From assembly GCA_963806635.1 (NCBI GenBank), contig CAWDZA010000015.1, positions 1,054,001 through 1,118,000 of the forward strand: a stretch of 64,000 nt of DNA, given 5' to 3'. The position numbers and the translations under genes are program-made. A model generated the notes under the pieces. It was not told the origin of the DNA and ran no database searches. It saw nothing but the letters and a program-made list of their open reading frames with translations. Positions 34,700 through 43,380 of this stretch are shown here, one piece after another. Every line of letters starts with the position of its first letter. Position 1 is the stretch's first letter. The stretch comes from CAVVEQ01 sp963806635 (GTDB lineage: Bacteria > Chloroflexota > Anaerolineae > Anaerolineales > Anaerolineaceae).

Positions 34700-35932
34700 A
34701 TGACATCAGTCTCAGATCGCTTTTTGAAATACACCCGTATCGATACCCAGTCGGATGAGGCTTCGCCAACCTACCCAAGCACAGCCAAACAATTCGACCT
34801 TGCCAGGGTGCTGGTGGATGAACTTCTCGCATTAGGCCTGAAAGATGCGCATGTGGATGAAAATTGCTATGTGATGGCCACCCTGCCTGCCAACCAGGGG
34901 GGTATTGTGCCAGTGATCGGTTTCATCGCCCACATGGATACCAGCCCGGACATGAGCGGGACAGGCGTCAACCCGAAGGTCTGGGAACATTACGACGGTG
35001 GAGAAATTATTTTAAACAAAGATAAGAATGTGATCCTCAGCCCAAGGGCATTTCCGGAGCTGAGCCGGTATAAAGGACAGACTCTTATCACGTCCGATGG
35101 AAATACTCTCCTCGGCGCAGATGATAAAGCCGGGGCGGCCATCATCATGTCGGCGGTGGAATATCTGGTGAACCACCCGGAAATTAAACACGGGATGATC
35201 AAGATAGGTTTTACGCCGGATGAGGAGATCGGTCGTGGCGTGGACCGCTTTGACGTGGAAAAGTTTGGCGCGGAATTCGCCTACACTTTGGATGGCGGCG
35301 AGCTTGGAGAACTGGAATACAACACATTCAATGCTGCCTCAGCCAAAGTGACCATTCAGGGTAAGATCGTTCATCCTGGGTATGCCAAAAACATTATGAA
35401 GAATGCCATCCTGATCGGTATGGAGCTGCAGGCGATGCTGCCAGAACACGAGCGCCCCGCATATACCTCCGGTTGGGAAGGTTTCTATCACCTGATGGAC
35501 ATGCGCGGGGGTGTGGACCAGACAACCATGACCTACCTCATCCGAGATTACGAACGACCGAAATTTGAGCACATGAAGACCTTGTTCGAAAAAGCCTCGG
35601 ATTACCTGAATGAAAAATATGGAGAAGGCACTGTCTCGGTGGAGATTACCGACTCCTACTACAACCTGCGGGAAAAGATCGAGCCGGTGTTTCATATCGT
35701 CGAGACCGCCGAAAAAGCCATCCGGGAAGTGGGTCTCACCCCGCGTATCGTGCCGGTGCGGGGCGGGACAGATGGGTCACGTCTTTCTTTCATGGGACTG
35801 CCCACCCCCAATCTTTTCACTGGGGGTCACAATTTCCACAGCCGCTACGAGTATATTCCTGTCGAATCTTTGGAAAAATCCGTACAGGTTGTGCTAAAAA
35901 TCATTGAGATGTACGCACAAAACCAGGGTTGA
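34700..35932 (+). CDS. pepT: Peptidase T (tripeptide aminopeptidase)
   Basis: M20-family dinuclear zinc aminopeptidase releasing the N-terminal residue of tripeptides. AHMDTSPDMSG (His78, Asp80), GADDKAG, PDEEIGRG and the YTLDGGELGELEYNTFNAA substrate block are all present, as is the GTDGSRLS block and TGGHNFHSRYE near the end. The protein is 410 residues, the normal size. GGATGAAAAATG lies upstream. It trails the hydrogenase genes by 17 bases. Confidence 0.96.
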   Translation: MTSVSDRFLKYTRIDTQSDEASPTYPSTAKQFDLARVLVDELLALGLKDAHVDENCYVMATLPANQGGIVPVIGFIAHMDTSPDMSGTGVNPKVWEHYDGGEIILNKDKNVILSPRAFPELSRYKGQTLITSDGNTLLGADDKAGAAIIMSAVEYLVNHPEIKHGMIKIGFTPDEEIGRGVDRFDVEKFGAEFAYTLDGGELGELEYNTFNAASAKVTIQGKIVHPGYAKNIMKNAILIGMELQAMLPEHERPAYTSGWEGFYHLMDMRGGVDQTTMTYLIRDYERPKFEHMKTLFEKASDYLNEKYGEGTVSVEITDSYYNLREKIEPVFHIVETAEKAIREVGLTPRIVPVRGGTDGSRLSFMGLPTPNLFTGGHNFHSRYEYIPVESLEKSVQVVLKIIEMYAQNQG

Positions 35933-35939
35933 TTCTGGA

Positions 35940-36359
35940 ATGAAATCCTTCCGAAAAGAAATAGTCCTTCAGGTGCCCAGCCGCCGCGGTTTTGTGAACA
36001 TAACCCCGCAGGTGCAGGAAGCCTTAAGTGAAAGCGGAATTCGCGAAGGACTGTGTCTGGTGAACCCCATGCACATCACTTCCTCCGTGTTCATAAACGA
36101 CGATGAATCCGGCTTGCATGCCGATTACGACGCATGGCTGGAAAAGGTTGCTCCTCACGAACCGGTCGCCTTCTACCAACACAACCGGACAGGCGAGGAT
36201 AACGCCGATGCGCACATGAAACGCCAGGTGATGGGGCGCGAGGTGGTTGTGGCGGTCACCGAAGGGAAACTTGATTTCGGCACCTGGGAGCAGATCTTTT
36301 ATGGCGAGTTCGATGGCAGGCGATCCAAACGAGTTCTGATCAAAATCATCGGGGAATAA
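35940..36359 (+). CDS. YjbQ-family protein (secondary thiamine-phosphate synthase-like)
   Basis: A 139-residue member of the YjbQ/UPF0047 family. NPMHITSSVFINDDESGLHADY and HNRTGEDNADAHMKRQVMG, quoted in part, are its conserved His/Asp-rich blocks, and GTWEQIFYGEFDG is the C-terminal signature. Members show weak thiamine-phosphate synthase activity, but the cellular role is not settled. I start at the ATG at 35940 (GATTCTGGA upstream), since the longer in-frame form overlaps pepT. It ends the nine-gene run, just before the terminator of the opposing operon. Confidence 0.9.
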   Translation: MKSFRKEIVLQVPSRRGFVNITPQVQEALSESGIREGLCLVNPMHITSSVFINDDESGLHADYDAWLEKVAPHEPVAFYQHNRTGEDNADAHMKRQVMGREVVVAVTEGKLDFGTWEQIFYGEFDGRRSKRVLIKIIGE

Positions 36360-36389
36360 AAAAACCCCTCCATCGTCATTCTGGAGGGG
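36358..36389 (-). terminator. Rho-independent terminator of the ABC exporter operon
   Basis: On the minus strand CCCCTCCA (36382-36389), nine-base loop, TGGAGGGG (36365-36372), then a run of seven T (36358-36364). It ends the HlyD gene's transcript and lies next to the yjbQ stop. Confidence 0.9.
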
Positions 36390-36411
36390 GTAAAGAGCAT
36401 AATCAAAAAGT

Positions 36412-37587
36412 CTATTTGGATAAGAATTCCACATCGACGCTCATTCCAGATCTTAAGCCTTCCGGGATTTTGTCGAGGAGGATGATGGTTTTATAAACCA
36501 TATCTCCACCCAGCGAGGTCGCATCTGAGGCGATCGCCTTTACCTTGCCCGTTATAGTCTCACCCAACGCTTTTATGGTGATACTCACGGGTTGTCCAAT
36601 TTCAACTTTAGGTACGTCTAGTTCACTTAGATCAGTTGTTTCTACATAATAACTGGTTGGGTCAATTACAGCTGCGGCAACAACACCCGGTGCGGCAAAA
36701 TCGCCTTCGTGCAAATTGATATCGGTGAGGACGCCATCGAGGGGGCTTATCAAACGTGTGTTATCAAGCGCTGATTTGGCAACACTAAAATTATCCTTCG
36801 CATTTTGGAGATTGGTCAATTGGATCCCGGTAGCCTCTTCAGGAATAGGTTCGCCTTTGAGGGCAGAGAAATACCATTGATTTTCCTTAACCGCAGCGGA
36901 TGCAATTGCCAATAAAGTGTCATTCTTCTGCACTTCGAGGGGAGTCGGTTTTGCCTGCAGGTAATCCAGGTTGGTCTTTGCCTGGTCATAGGCGGTCCGG
37001 GCGGCGGTAAGGCGTGTTAGCGCAGCAATGTAATTCGGATTATCCTTGGCTAGATTCTTGAAATTATTGAAGAATGTCTCAGCATTATCAAGGTTCCCGC
37101 TCGCAATTGTTAGGTTGGAATCCGCTTTATCAACCATATCATCCGACCCGCGGCGGGTGACCCAGGTTAAAACCCTGTTTTTGGCGTCTTTTTCCTCCTT
37201 CTGAGAAACTACCAATGCATTTTCAGCAGCCGCAATGGCTGCATCGGAGGTCAATTCTTTTAAGGTTCGTTCTACCTGGTCATATTGCGCCTGAGCGACC
37301 GTATTTTCGAGTTCCACAAGGATTTCACCTTTGGTGACTTTGTCGCCAATAGCCGCATTCACCGCCTTAACTTTTCCACCCTGGAGAAATGCCAGGCGGG
37401 CTTTTCTTTCAGGGGTCACAATCCCGGAAGCTGAAATTCCTGTTGAAGAAGCTGCGCCTGGCATGGGAGTGCCGGATGAACTTTTCCCGTCCAGCACAAC
37501 CGTTGGGATGGTCTTACTACCCTGGCCGGCGCTACAAGCGGTTAGCAAGAGGATTGCAGTAAATATGAATAAGGTTTTTCTGATCAT
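36412..37587 (-). CDS. HlyD/MacA-type membrane fusion lipoprotein
   Basis: Periplasmic-adaptor-like protein of 391 residues. The signal with lipobox LLTAC (Cys18) anchors it to the outer face of the membrane. Barrel-sandwich halves (GDKVTKGEILVELEN; SPLDGVLTDINLHEGDF) flank a long helical hairpin (about residues 95-250) rich in Ala/Lys/Glu. In a probably monoderm organism, such adaptors pair with FtsX-like permeases, as in the downstream order here. It is the last gene of the operon, ending before a terminator. Confidence 0.88.
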   Translation of the reverse strand: MIRKTLFIFTAILLLTACSAGQGSKTIPTVVLDGKSSSGTPMPGAASSTGISASGIVTPERKARLAFLQGGKVKAVNAAIGDKVTKGEILVELENTVAQAQYDQVERTLKELTSDAAIAAAENALVVSQKEEKDAKNRVLTWVTRRGSDDMVDKADSNLTIASGNLDNAETFFNNFKNLAKDNPNYIAALTRLTAARTAYDQAKTNLDYLQAKPTPLEVQKNDTLLAIASAAVKENQWYFSALKGEPIPEEATGIQLTNLQNAKDNFSVAKSALDNTRLISPLDGVLTDINLHEGDFAAPGVVAAAVIDPTSYYVETTDLSELDVPKVEIGQPVSITIKALGETITGKVKAIASDATSLGGDMVYKTIILLDKIPEGLRSGMSVDVEFLSK

Positions 37588-37588
37588 A

Positions 37589-38293
37589 TTATTTTCCTTT
37601 TTTGTTTGTCTTTGCTATTGTATCCTGTACGATCAGTCCGTCCTGAAGTTGTACAACCCTGCGCCCAAATTTGATCACGCGTGGGTCGTGCGATGCGAAA
37701 ATAAAGGTGACGCCGGTCTCTTCATTCAATTTGGACATGATCTCCATCACCTGTTCCCCATTGGTGGTATCCAGGTTGGCTGTCGGTTCATCCGCCAGGA
37801 TCATGGTGGGTTTTGGAGCCAGCGCGCGGGCGATGGCCACGCGCTGCTGCTCGCCACCGCTGAGCTGGTCCGGTTTATGGTGAGCCCGCTCTGAAAGGCC
37901 AACTGCCTGTAGCAGCTCCATCACGCGGGTCTTGCGCTCGTCGGATTTCAATCCGTTGAGCAGCAGGGGCATCTCCACATTCTCGTAGGCAGTCAGGGTC
38001 GGGATCAGGGCAAAGAACTGGAAGATAAACCCAATCGTTCCCCTGCGAACATCAGCCCGCTCGCTTCTTTTCAATGTGGAAACATCTTTGCCATTTACGA
38101 ACACCTTGCCAGAGGTGGGTTGATCCAGACAGCCCATAAGTTGCAGCAATGTGGTTTTTCCCGATCCGGAAGGACCCACCAGCGCGGTGAATTCGCCAGC
38201 CTCGATCCCCATGGTCACCCCACGCAACGCCTGGGTCTCCACCTCGCCGATTTTATAAACTCGGGTTACATTTTCGACATTCGTTACTTTCAT
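37589..38293 (-). CDS. ABC transporter ATP-binding protein (MacB/LolD type)
   Basis: A 234-residue ATPase of the MacB/LolD group. Walker A GPSGSGKTT at 40-48, Q-loop FQFFALIPTLTA, signature LSGGEQQR, Walker B ILADEPTANLD and the H-loop ASHD. I start at the ATG at 38293, which follows AGGAGAAAG; a longer in-frame start would overlap the permease. It powers the two FtsX-like permeases upstream. Confidence 0.94.
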   Translation of the reverse strand: MKVTNVENVTRVYKIGEVETQALRGVTMGIEAGEFTALVGPSGSGKTTLLQLMGCLDQPTSGKVFVNGKDVSTLKRSERADVRRGTIGFIFQFFALIPTLTAYENVEMPLLLNGLKSDERKTRVMELLQAVGLSERAHHKPDQLSGGEQQRVAIARALAPKPTMILADEPTANLDTTNGEQVMEIMSKLNEETGVTFIFASHDPRVIKFGRRVVQLQDGLIVQDTIAKTNKKGK

Positions 38294-38309
38294 TTCTTTC
38301 TCCTTGTTC

Positions 38310-39527
38310 CTATTGAGCGCTGCGTAATGCTTCCACTGGCTCCATCCGTGCTGCAAGCCAGGCTGGGTAGATCGCTGCCAACAGGGCAACGATAAAAGTT
38401 AATGTTGTCATACTGATCCCTTTGGCTACCGTTAGATAAGCATGGATTGTATCGGAGGTTGTGAAACCGGTTAGCCCGAAGTTCCCAATATAGAACCCGA
38501 ATTTTGTTAGATAGGCAACAACCATCCCACCCAGGATCCAGCCGATGATGATCCCTCCAACGGCGATGATAGCAGATTCGATGAAAAATACTCCCATGAT
38601 GCTCCGGCTACGCATGCCAATGGCGGAGAGAATTCCGATCTCGCGGGTTCGTTCATACACCGCCATGATCAGGGTATTGATGATCACCGTGGCTGTGATC
38701 GCCAGGATGATCAGGTAAAACAGGGACATAAAAGAATCGGCATATTGTTGGAAATCCATAATAAAACTATTCAACACCTTCCAGGAAACGACCTTCAAAC
38801 CCGTTGCATGGATGGCGGTGACCACAGCTTCGGTCTGTCTTTGATCTTTCAACAGGATGAAGATAATACTGGCATGATCGCCTGCCTGGGTGATCGCCTG
38901 GGCTTTTGGCAAGGCCAGGAAAACGACCGCCTTATCCAACGAAGAAGATTCAGTGGAATAGATGCCACGAACGGTGAATTGCTGTTGATCGACGTCCCCA
39001 TTGGCAGTATTTACCAGCAAATTGATCGAATCACCTGGTTCTAGCTTGTATTGATTCGCCAGCGGTTTTCCGATCAAAATTCCAGAATTATCATCCCCCT
39101 GCAGGAATTCTCCCGCCACCAGCCCGGTCTTGTAAGGCTCATATGCCGGAGAAGACGGATCAATCCCGACAACCCTGACGCCGCTGGAAGCGTTCCCCAG
39201 AGTGATAACCCCGCTGGCGAATAACTTTGGAGTTGCAGCGATCACTGGTAAAGTACTGGAGACCTGGTCGGCGATCTGCCCGGGGTTGGGGATCAAATCC
39301 TGCCAAAGCAGGCTGTTCTTATTCTTGTCATAATTTTGCGCCTGGATCTGGATGTGACCGGTATCCAATTTTATAGAGGTGGCCATGCTGCCCCTCATTT
39401 CGCCTTCAATAAATGAAGTGAACATGAGCAGCAGTGTCAGTCCCAATCCCATGGCTACGGCAGAAAAAATGGAGCGGCGTTTATGGCGCAAAATATCGCG
39501 AAAAGCCATTTTAAATAATTGTTTCAT
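38310..39527 (-). CDS. FtsX/MacB-like ABC permease, second copy
   Basis: A 405-residue permease: N-terminal membrane helix after KMAFRDILRHKRRSI, a large extracellular MacB-PCD-like domain, and three C-terminal helices with YERTREIGILSAIGM, the coupling motif of the FtsX superfamily. The ATG at 39527 follows GAGGTTTGAA. It ends in RMEPVEALRSAQ, and the homologous PAEALHYV ends its upstream neighbour, so the two are paralogs that likely form a heterodimer. Confidence 0.9.
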   Translation of the reverse strand: MKQLFKMAFRDILRHKRRSIFSAVAMGLGLTLLLMFTSFIEGEMRGSMATSIKLDTGHIQIQAQNYDKNKNSLLWQDLIPNPGQIADQVSSTLPVIAATPKLFASGVITLGNASSGVRVVGIDPSSPAYEPYKTGLVAGEFLQGDDNSGILIGKPLANQYKLEPGDSINLLVNTANGDVDQQQFTVRGIYSTESSSLDKAVVFLALPKAQAITQAGDHASIIFILLKDQRQTEAVVTAIHATGLKVVSWKVLNSFIMDFQQYADSFMSLFYLIILAITATVIINTLIMAVYERTREIGILSAIGMRSRSIMGVFFIESAIIAVGGIIIGWILGGMVVAYLTKFGFYIGNFGLTGFTTSDTIHAYLTVAKGISMTTLTFIVALLAAIYPAWLAARMEPVEALRSAQ

Positions 39528-39535
39528 TTCAAACC

Positions 39536-40765
39536 TCACACGTAATGCAGCGCTTCGGCTGGTTCCCGGTGGGATGCCTCCCACGCTGGATAAAAAGCTG
39601 CGGCGATCGAAACGATCAGCATAACCAGCACGCGGCCAACGATCTTTTCAAGCCCCAGGGAAGGATAAACTCGTCCGCTGATCAAGGCGGCGTAAGCGGT
39701 GATATTCGAGAATTTTGAAAAATCCATCCCGACCTGTTGAAACAGGAAATTGAACACGAGCCCAAGCAAGATCCCAGCAGCGATGCCAACCAGACCGATA
39801 AGTGCACCTTCCAGAAGGAACAGAAGGTTGATCCCGCCCGGCCGGATGCCCATTGCTCCCAGAAAACCTATCTCACGGGTTCGCTCATAGACAGCCATCA
39901 GAAGCATATTAAGTATGCCGATCCCTGCGATAAGAATGATCACAAAGCTAAAAACATTCATCGCCCCGCTTTTGGTGGTGATTGCAGAGGTAAGCTCGGG
40001 ATATTTCGTTTGCCAGGAGCCAATATCCGATCCGGGGAATTGTTTCGTGATCCCTGCAATAACTTGTTTTTCCCTGCCAATATTAGCCAGTGTCACCATT
40101 ACCATGGTAGATTTTCCATTTAGATCATACAACTGCTGTGCCTCGGAAAGGGACATATAGATCATTCCCTTCTCGAGCTCCGGCATATTCACGTCATAGA
40201 TCCCCCCCACTGTCATCGTCCGTTTGCGGACCTGGTTATGCGCGTCCCGCCCGATCAAGGTGAATTTTTCCCCCACCTGAACGTTCAGCGCATCAGCAAG
40301 GCCTTTTCCGATAAAAACAGAGTCACCTTCACCGGATTCAAGGTATTTACCCGAAACCACATTCTTGGATAAAACGCTCAGGGGAGCTTCAAGCTCCGGC
40401 TCAATGCCAATAATGCTCACCCCGAAAGATCCCTCCCGGCTGGTCGCCAGCCCGTCGGTTTCGATCCGTCGGGAAGCGCCAACCACGTTCGGCAGGGTCA
40501 AAGCATACGCAGCGATCTGTTGATCATTACTGAGCGGCATGATAGGGTTGGTTACGCTGTTTTCTGAATACCCGGCTTCATGAACCTGAATGTTGCCTCC
40601 CAGGATCTTGACCGCGTTCCCGTAGATGGAGTCCGTAAACCCTGCCAGCAGACCATCGTAGAACATCATCAGCCACATGCACATCGCCAGGGCAACAACA
40701 ATGATGATTGTCCTGCGTTTATGGCGCCAGATATTGCGCCAGGCTAACCTCAAATAAAGTCTCAT
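39536..40765 (-). CDS. FtsX/MacB-like ABC permease, first copy
   Basis: A 409-residue FtsX-fold permease starting MRLYLRLAWRNIWRHKRRT, with one N-terminal helix, an extracellular domain (YSENSVTNPIMPLSND) and three C-terminal helices including YERTREIGFLGAMGIR. It is the partner of the second permease, with which it shares the RHKRR and TREIG motifs. Eight bases separate the two genes. The substrate is unknown: lipids, antimicrobial peptides or drugs are usual for this class. Confidence 0.9.
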   Translation of the reverse strand: MRLYLRLAWRNIWRHKRRTIIIVVALAMCMWLMMFYDGLLAGFTDSIYGNAVKILGGNIQVHEAGYSENSVTNPIMPLSNDQQIAAYALTLPNVVGASRRIETDGLATSREGSFGVSIIGIEPELEAPLSVLSKNVVSGKYLESGEGDSVFIGKGLADALNVQVGEKFTLIGRDAHNQVRKRTMTVGGIYDVNMPELEKGMIYMSLSEAQQLYDLNGKSTMVMVTLANIGREKQVIAGITKQFPGSDIGSWQTKYPELTSAITTKSGAMNVFSFVIILIAGIGILNMLLMAVYERTREIGFLGAMGIRPGGINLLFLLEGALIGLVGIAAGILLGLVFNFLFQQVGMDFSKFSNITAYAALISGRVYPSLGLEKIVGRVLVMLIVSIAAAFYPAWEASHREPAEALHYV

Positions 40766-40810
40766 TTCCTTCCTCCAATACCTTCTTTGATTTCTACCTC
40801 TATCGAAGAT

Positions 40811-41512
40811 TTACGGGATCCACTCTTCCAAAACCCGAGCCGAAACCAGCACGATTGAACCTGGCCGAATACCCAGGACCCTTTCCAACGCCTGGGTAAA
40901 AGCGGAATTGGTTTGATTCATCAGGCGGATACAATCCTTCCGGCTAAGTTGATTCTCAGGCTGATCCCTGGTAAGGATCAACCCCCCAAGTTCCTCACCC
41001 AGGTTGATCATCAATGAGTAAACCACTTTTGCGGTCATTTTCGGATCATCCACGATCATCACACCCTCTTCCACACCCTGCGAGATCAATTTCACCAGGA
41101 TCGGGGAGAGAAACTCCACCCCGGCTGCCATCATCTTCTGACGAAAAATGGAATTCTCATCCTTATACCAGACTTTTAAAAGCTGGATCATATATTCCTT
41201 CTGGGCGACCTTCCAGTTAGATACAGCATCGAAATATCGCGTCAGTTTTTCCAAGCTGGTGAGATCAGGATCTTCCAGGATCGGGTGAACCAATTTGGTC
41301 GCCTGGGTCATGGAACGATCGATCAATCCTTCCAGGAGGGCATGTTTGGAGGAAAAATAATGGTAAAAAGCACCTTTTGAGATACCCAAATTATCCAGGA
41401 TATCCTGGATGGTCATGGACTCATACCCCTTGGAATAGATCAGGGTCTGGGCGGTATCCAGGATCTCATTTTGGCGTTCGAAGTAGTCCTGCTCTTTACT
41501 GATTCTTGGCAT
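40811..41512 (-). CDS. TetR-family transcriptional regulator
   Basis: A 233-residue repressor. The N-terminal helix-turn-helix is at about residues 15-60 (DTAQTLIYSKGYESMTIQDILDNLG region, SKGAFYHYF recognition helix). The C-terminal ligand domain is unlike named subfamilies. It lies first in the operon with two permeases, ATPase and HlyD, and immediately downstream of a 31-base palindrome, so it very likely represses its own operon until an exported substrate binds it. Confidence 0.93.
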   Translation of the reverse strand: MPRISKEQDYFERQNEILDTAQTLIYSKGYESMTIQDILDNLGISKGAFYHYFSSKHALLEGLIDRSMTQATKLVHPILEDPDLTSLEKLTRYFDAVSNWKVAQKEYMIQLLKVWYKDENSIFRQKMMAAGVEFLSPILVKLISQGVEEGVMIVDDPKMTAKVVYSLMINLGEELGGLILTRDQPENQLSRKDCIRLMNQTNSAFTQALERVLGIRPGSIVLVSARVLEEWIP

Positions 41513-41519
41513 AATGACA

Positions 41520-41550
41520 CAATAATAAACCGACCGTCGGTTTGTTATTG
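41520..41550. promoter_or_regulatory. TetR operator palindrome
   Basis: A 31-base inverted repeat centred on C41535: the left half CAATAATAAACCGAC mirrors the right half GTCGGTTTGTTATTG with a single mismatch pair. It lies between the -10 box and the tetR ATG, covering the expected transcription start. Confidence 0.87.
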
Positions 41551-41552
41551 AG

Positions 41553-41580
41553 ATTATACATATTTTTCCGGAAATATCAA
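41553..41580 (-). promoter_or_regulatory. Promoter of the TetR-ABC exporter operon
   Basis: Minus-strand TTGATA (41575-41580), 16-base spacer, TATAAT (41553-41558). The operator starts three bases downstream, so repressor binding would block initiation. Confidence 0.8.
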
Positions 41581-41607
41581 GAGGTAAATTGCGGGATTAA
41601 AGAGCCA

Positions 41608-42126
41608 TCATTTCGATTTTTTCAACATTGCTCTCTGGGTTAGGATTCCTGCGATTATCAGGATTAGAAAACCGATCGAAGTAATAAAAGAACCCAGCTT
41701 AACCATCCCGTTCAGACTTGAGATTACAGAATTCGCTCCAATCCAAGCGGTCATAATAATTAAACCCCAATCGAAGAAAACACGCACCAAGAGAAATCCG
41801 ATCACTGCCCCGATCAATGCCATCAACAACCAGTTCCAAGAGATCCCAAATAGCGACAGCAGTAATGGAAGAGCTGCTGCGCCCGCCAATGCACCCACGA
41901 TATACCCCACCAGCTTGATAAACTTGACCGCAAGCCAGCCAAGAACTACACCACCAATCGCGGAAAGGACCAACCCGATCACACCAACATCTTTAAATAA
42001 CGCCTGGAATAAGTTCATCCCAAAGATAAACGCTGCTAAACCCGCAGCAAGCCAAAAGAATTTCCTGCCAGCAAACAACAATAACAATCCCGCGACGATC
42101 GAAAGCGCGGCAACCCAGTTGATCAT
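41608..42126 (-). CDS. Small multi-pass membrane protein (DUF4203/TM7S3-like)
   Basis: A 172-residue protein of seven or so hydrophobic segments with Gly-rich turns (IGGVVLGWLAVKF, LAGAAALPLLLSL), resembling TMEM198/DUF4203-type membrane proteins of unknown function. GGAGGGAAGA precedes the ATG at 42126, which is why I reject the much longer in-frame start at 42279. It lies divergent from a small plus-strand membrane protein gene and shares a 170-base intergenic region with it. Confidence 0.7.
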   Translation of the reverse strand: MINWVAALSIVAGLLLLFAGRKFFWLAAGLAAFIFGMNLFQALFKDVGVIGLVLSAIGGVVLGWLAVKFIKLVGYIVGALAGAAALPLLLSLFGISWNWLLMALIGAVIGFLLVRVFFDWGLIIMTAWIGANSVISSLNGMVKLGSFITSIGFLILIIAGILTQRAMLKKSK

Positions 42127-42239
42127 TCTTCCCTCCGAATAAAAAAAACAGTTACTTATGTGGAGAATTATATTCATAAATTCGCTAAGAATCGAAAATT
42201 GCCATTTTTTTAATTGTCTTTGAATCGAAAATCTGATAC

Positions 42240-42245
42240 TATAAT
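42240..42245 (+). promoter_or_regulatory. -10 element for the 95-residue membrane protein
   Basis: TATAAT in the divergent intergenic region, giving a leader of about 50 bases before the ATG. TTGTCT at 42214-42219 is a poor -35 candidate with a 20-base spacer. Confidence 0.45.
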
Positions 42246-42302
42246 GTTCAAGGGTTTTTATAAAATTCAATAAACCCATTCACGGAAAAGGAGAGTGTCG
42301 CC

Positions 42303-42590
42303 ATGTGTTGTTTCTTTCTCGTCCTGATGTTTCTTGGTCCTCGTATCGGTCTTCTCGTGTTTTGGCTTTTCCCTTATGGCCAGACGATGATGCATTTTGC
42401 CTTCCAGAACTGGTTCTGGCCGATCGTCGGGCTGGTCTTCATGCCATGGACCACGTTGATGTATGTCCTGGTTTGCGGCGCTAATGGCATGGTCGGCTTT
42501 GACTGGATTTGGGTTGGACTGGGAGTGGTTGCGGATATCGCTTCTTACTCGACCGGTGGTTGGAAAAGAAAAGAAATCCCCGGGTATTAA
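42303..42590 (+). CDS. Small conserved-looking membrane protein
   Basis: A 95-residue protein with two to three hydrophobic stretches (MCCFFLVLMFLGPRIGLLVFW, WFWPIVGLVFMPWTTLMYVLV quoted in part) and a polar C-terminus GGWKRKEIPGY. AAAGGAGAG precedes the ATG, and it has its own promoter and terminator, so it is a free-standing transcript. I do not recognise a function. Confidence 0.75.
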   Translation: MCCFFLVLMFLGPRIGLLVFWLFPYGQTMMHFAFQNWFWPIVGLVFMPWTTLMYVLVCGANGMVGFDWIWVGLGVVADIASYSTGGWKRKEIPGY

Positions 42591-42618
42591 TCTTTCAAGA
42601 TTCAGCAACCTGAAATAT

Positions 42619-42658
42619 AACGGACCTGTAAATATCTGAAAACAGGTCCGTTTATTCT
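42619..42658 (+). terminator. Rho-independent terminator after the 95-residue membrane protein
   Basis: AACGGACCTGT (42619-42629) pairs perfectly with ACAGGTCCGTT (42642-42652), 11 pairs, followed by TTATTCTT. It separates this gene from ktrA. Confidence 0.88.
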
Positions 42659-42723
42659 TAATTCATCTATAATTCAAACGGTCTTATTATTCATTCCGTA
42701 AAATAACAACGCAGGAGATAAAA

Positions 42724-43380
42724 ATGCCGCGAAAACAAGTAATTGGGGATATTGCTGTGATTGGTCTGGGCCGATTCGGGGCTTCGCTTGCGCTGCGGCT
42801 GACTGGGCTTGGGAAACATGTCCTGGGGTGTGATCGGGATCCAGATATTGTCAAAGCAATGGTAAATGAAATCGCAGAGGCAGTCATCCTGGACGCCCAG
42901 GATGAAAATGCGCTGCAAATGGTTGGGATCACCTCCTTCAAAACAGTCATCGTTGCCATCACCCACGATTTTGAATACAACGCGCTGGTAACGGCTTCGT
43001 TGAAGAAAATGGGGATCGAGCATGTGATCAGTGTCGCGGATTCCCAGCGTCACCGCGAAATTCTTACAGTGATAGGCGCCGATCGGGTGATCCTTCCCCA
43101 GGAGGAAGCTGCCAATCAGCTGGCTGAAGAACTATCTGCACCTGGTATTCTGGAAATCCTGAACCTTGACCCGAACTATCGATTGATCGAAATAAAAACT
43201 CCTGCCGGTTTGGTGGATAAACCATTCAATCGGAGTTCCCAGTTCGAGGTCTCCCTGCTTTTGATAATTCGGGGAGGCAATTTAATAGTCTCCCCCGATG
43301 AAACCATCACCCTTGAAAAGGATGATATTTTGGTAGTCGTTGGTCAGCAAAAAAACCTAGTAAATTTCAGCCTGATCTGA
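42724..43380 (+). CDS. ktrA: Potassium uptake regulatory subunit (KtrA/TrkA)
   Basis: Cytoplasmic RCK subunit gating the potassium channel next to it. GLGRFG at residues 14-19 and the acidic Asp at the end of the second strand bind NAD/ATP, and a C-terminal TrkA-C domain (from about residue 140) ends in VVGQQKNLVNF. The length of 218 residues fits KtrA. CAGGAG precedes the ATG. Its TGA overlaps the trkH ATG by one base. Confidence 0.94.
   Translation: MPRKQVIGDIAVIGLGRFGASLALRLTGLGKHVLGCDRDPDIVKAMVNEIAEAVILDAQDENALQMVGITSFKTVIVAITHDFEYNALVTASLKKMGIEHVISVADSQRHREILTVIGADRVILPQEEAANQLAEELSAPGILEILNLDPNYRLIEIKTPAGLVDKPFNRSSQFEVSLLLIIRGGNLIVSPDETITLEKDDILVVVGQQKNLVNFSLI

Noticed and set aside
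36412..41512. The ABC operon as a MacAB-TolC multidrug pump
   Set aside because: The ATPase is separate from the permeases and there are two permease genes; substrate and outer-membrane partner cannot be claimed.
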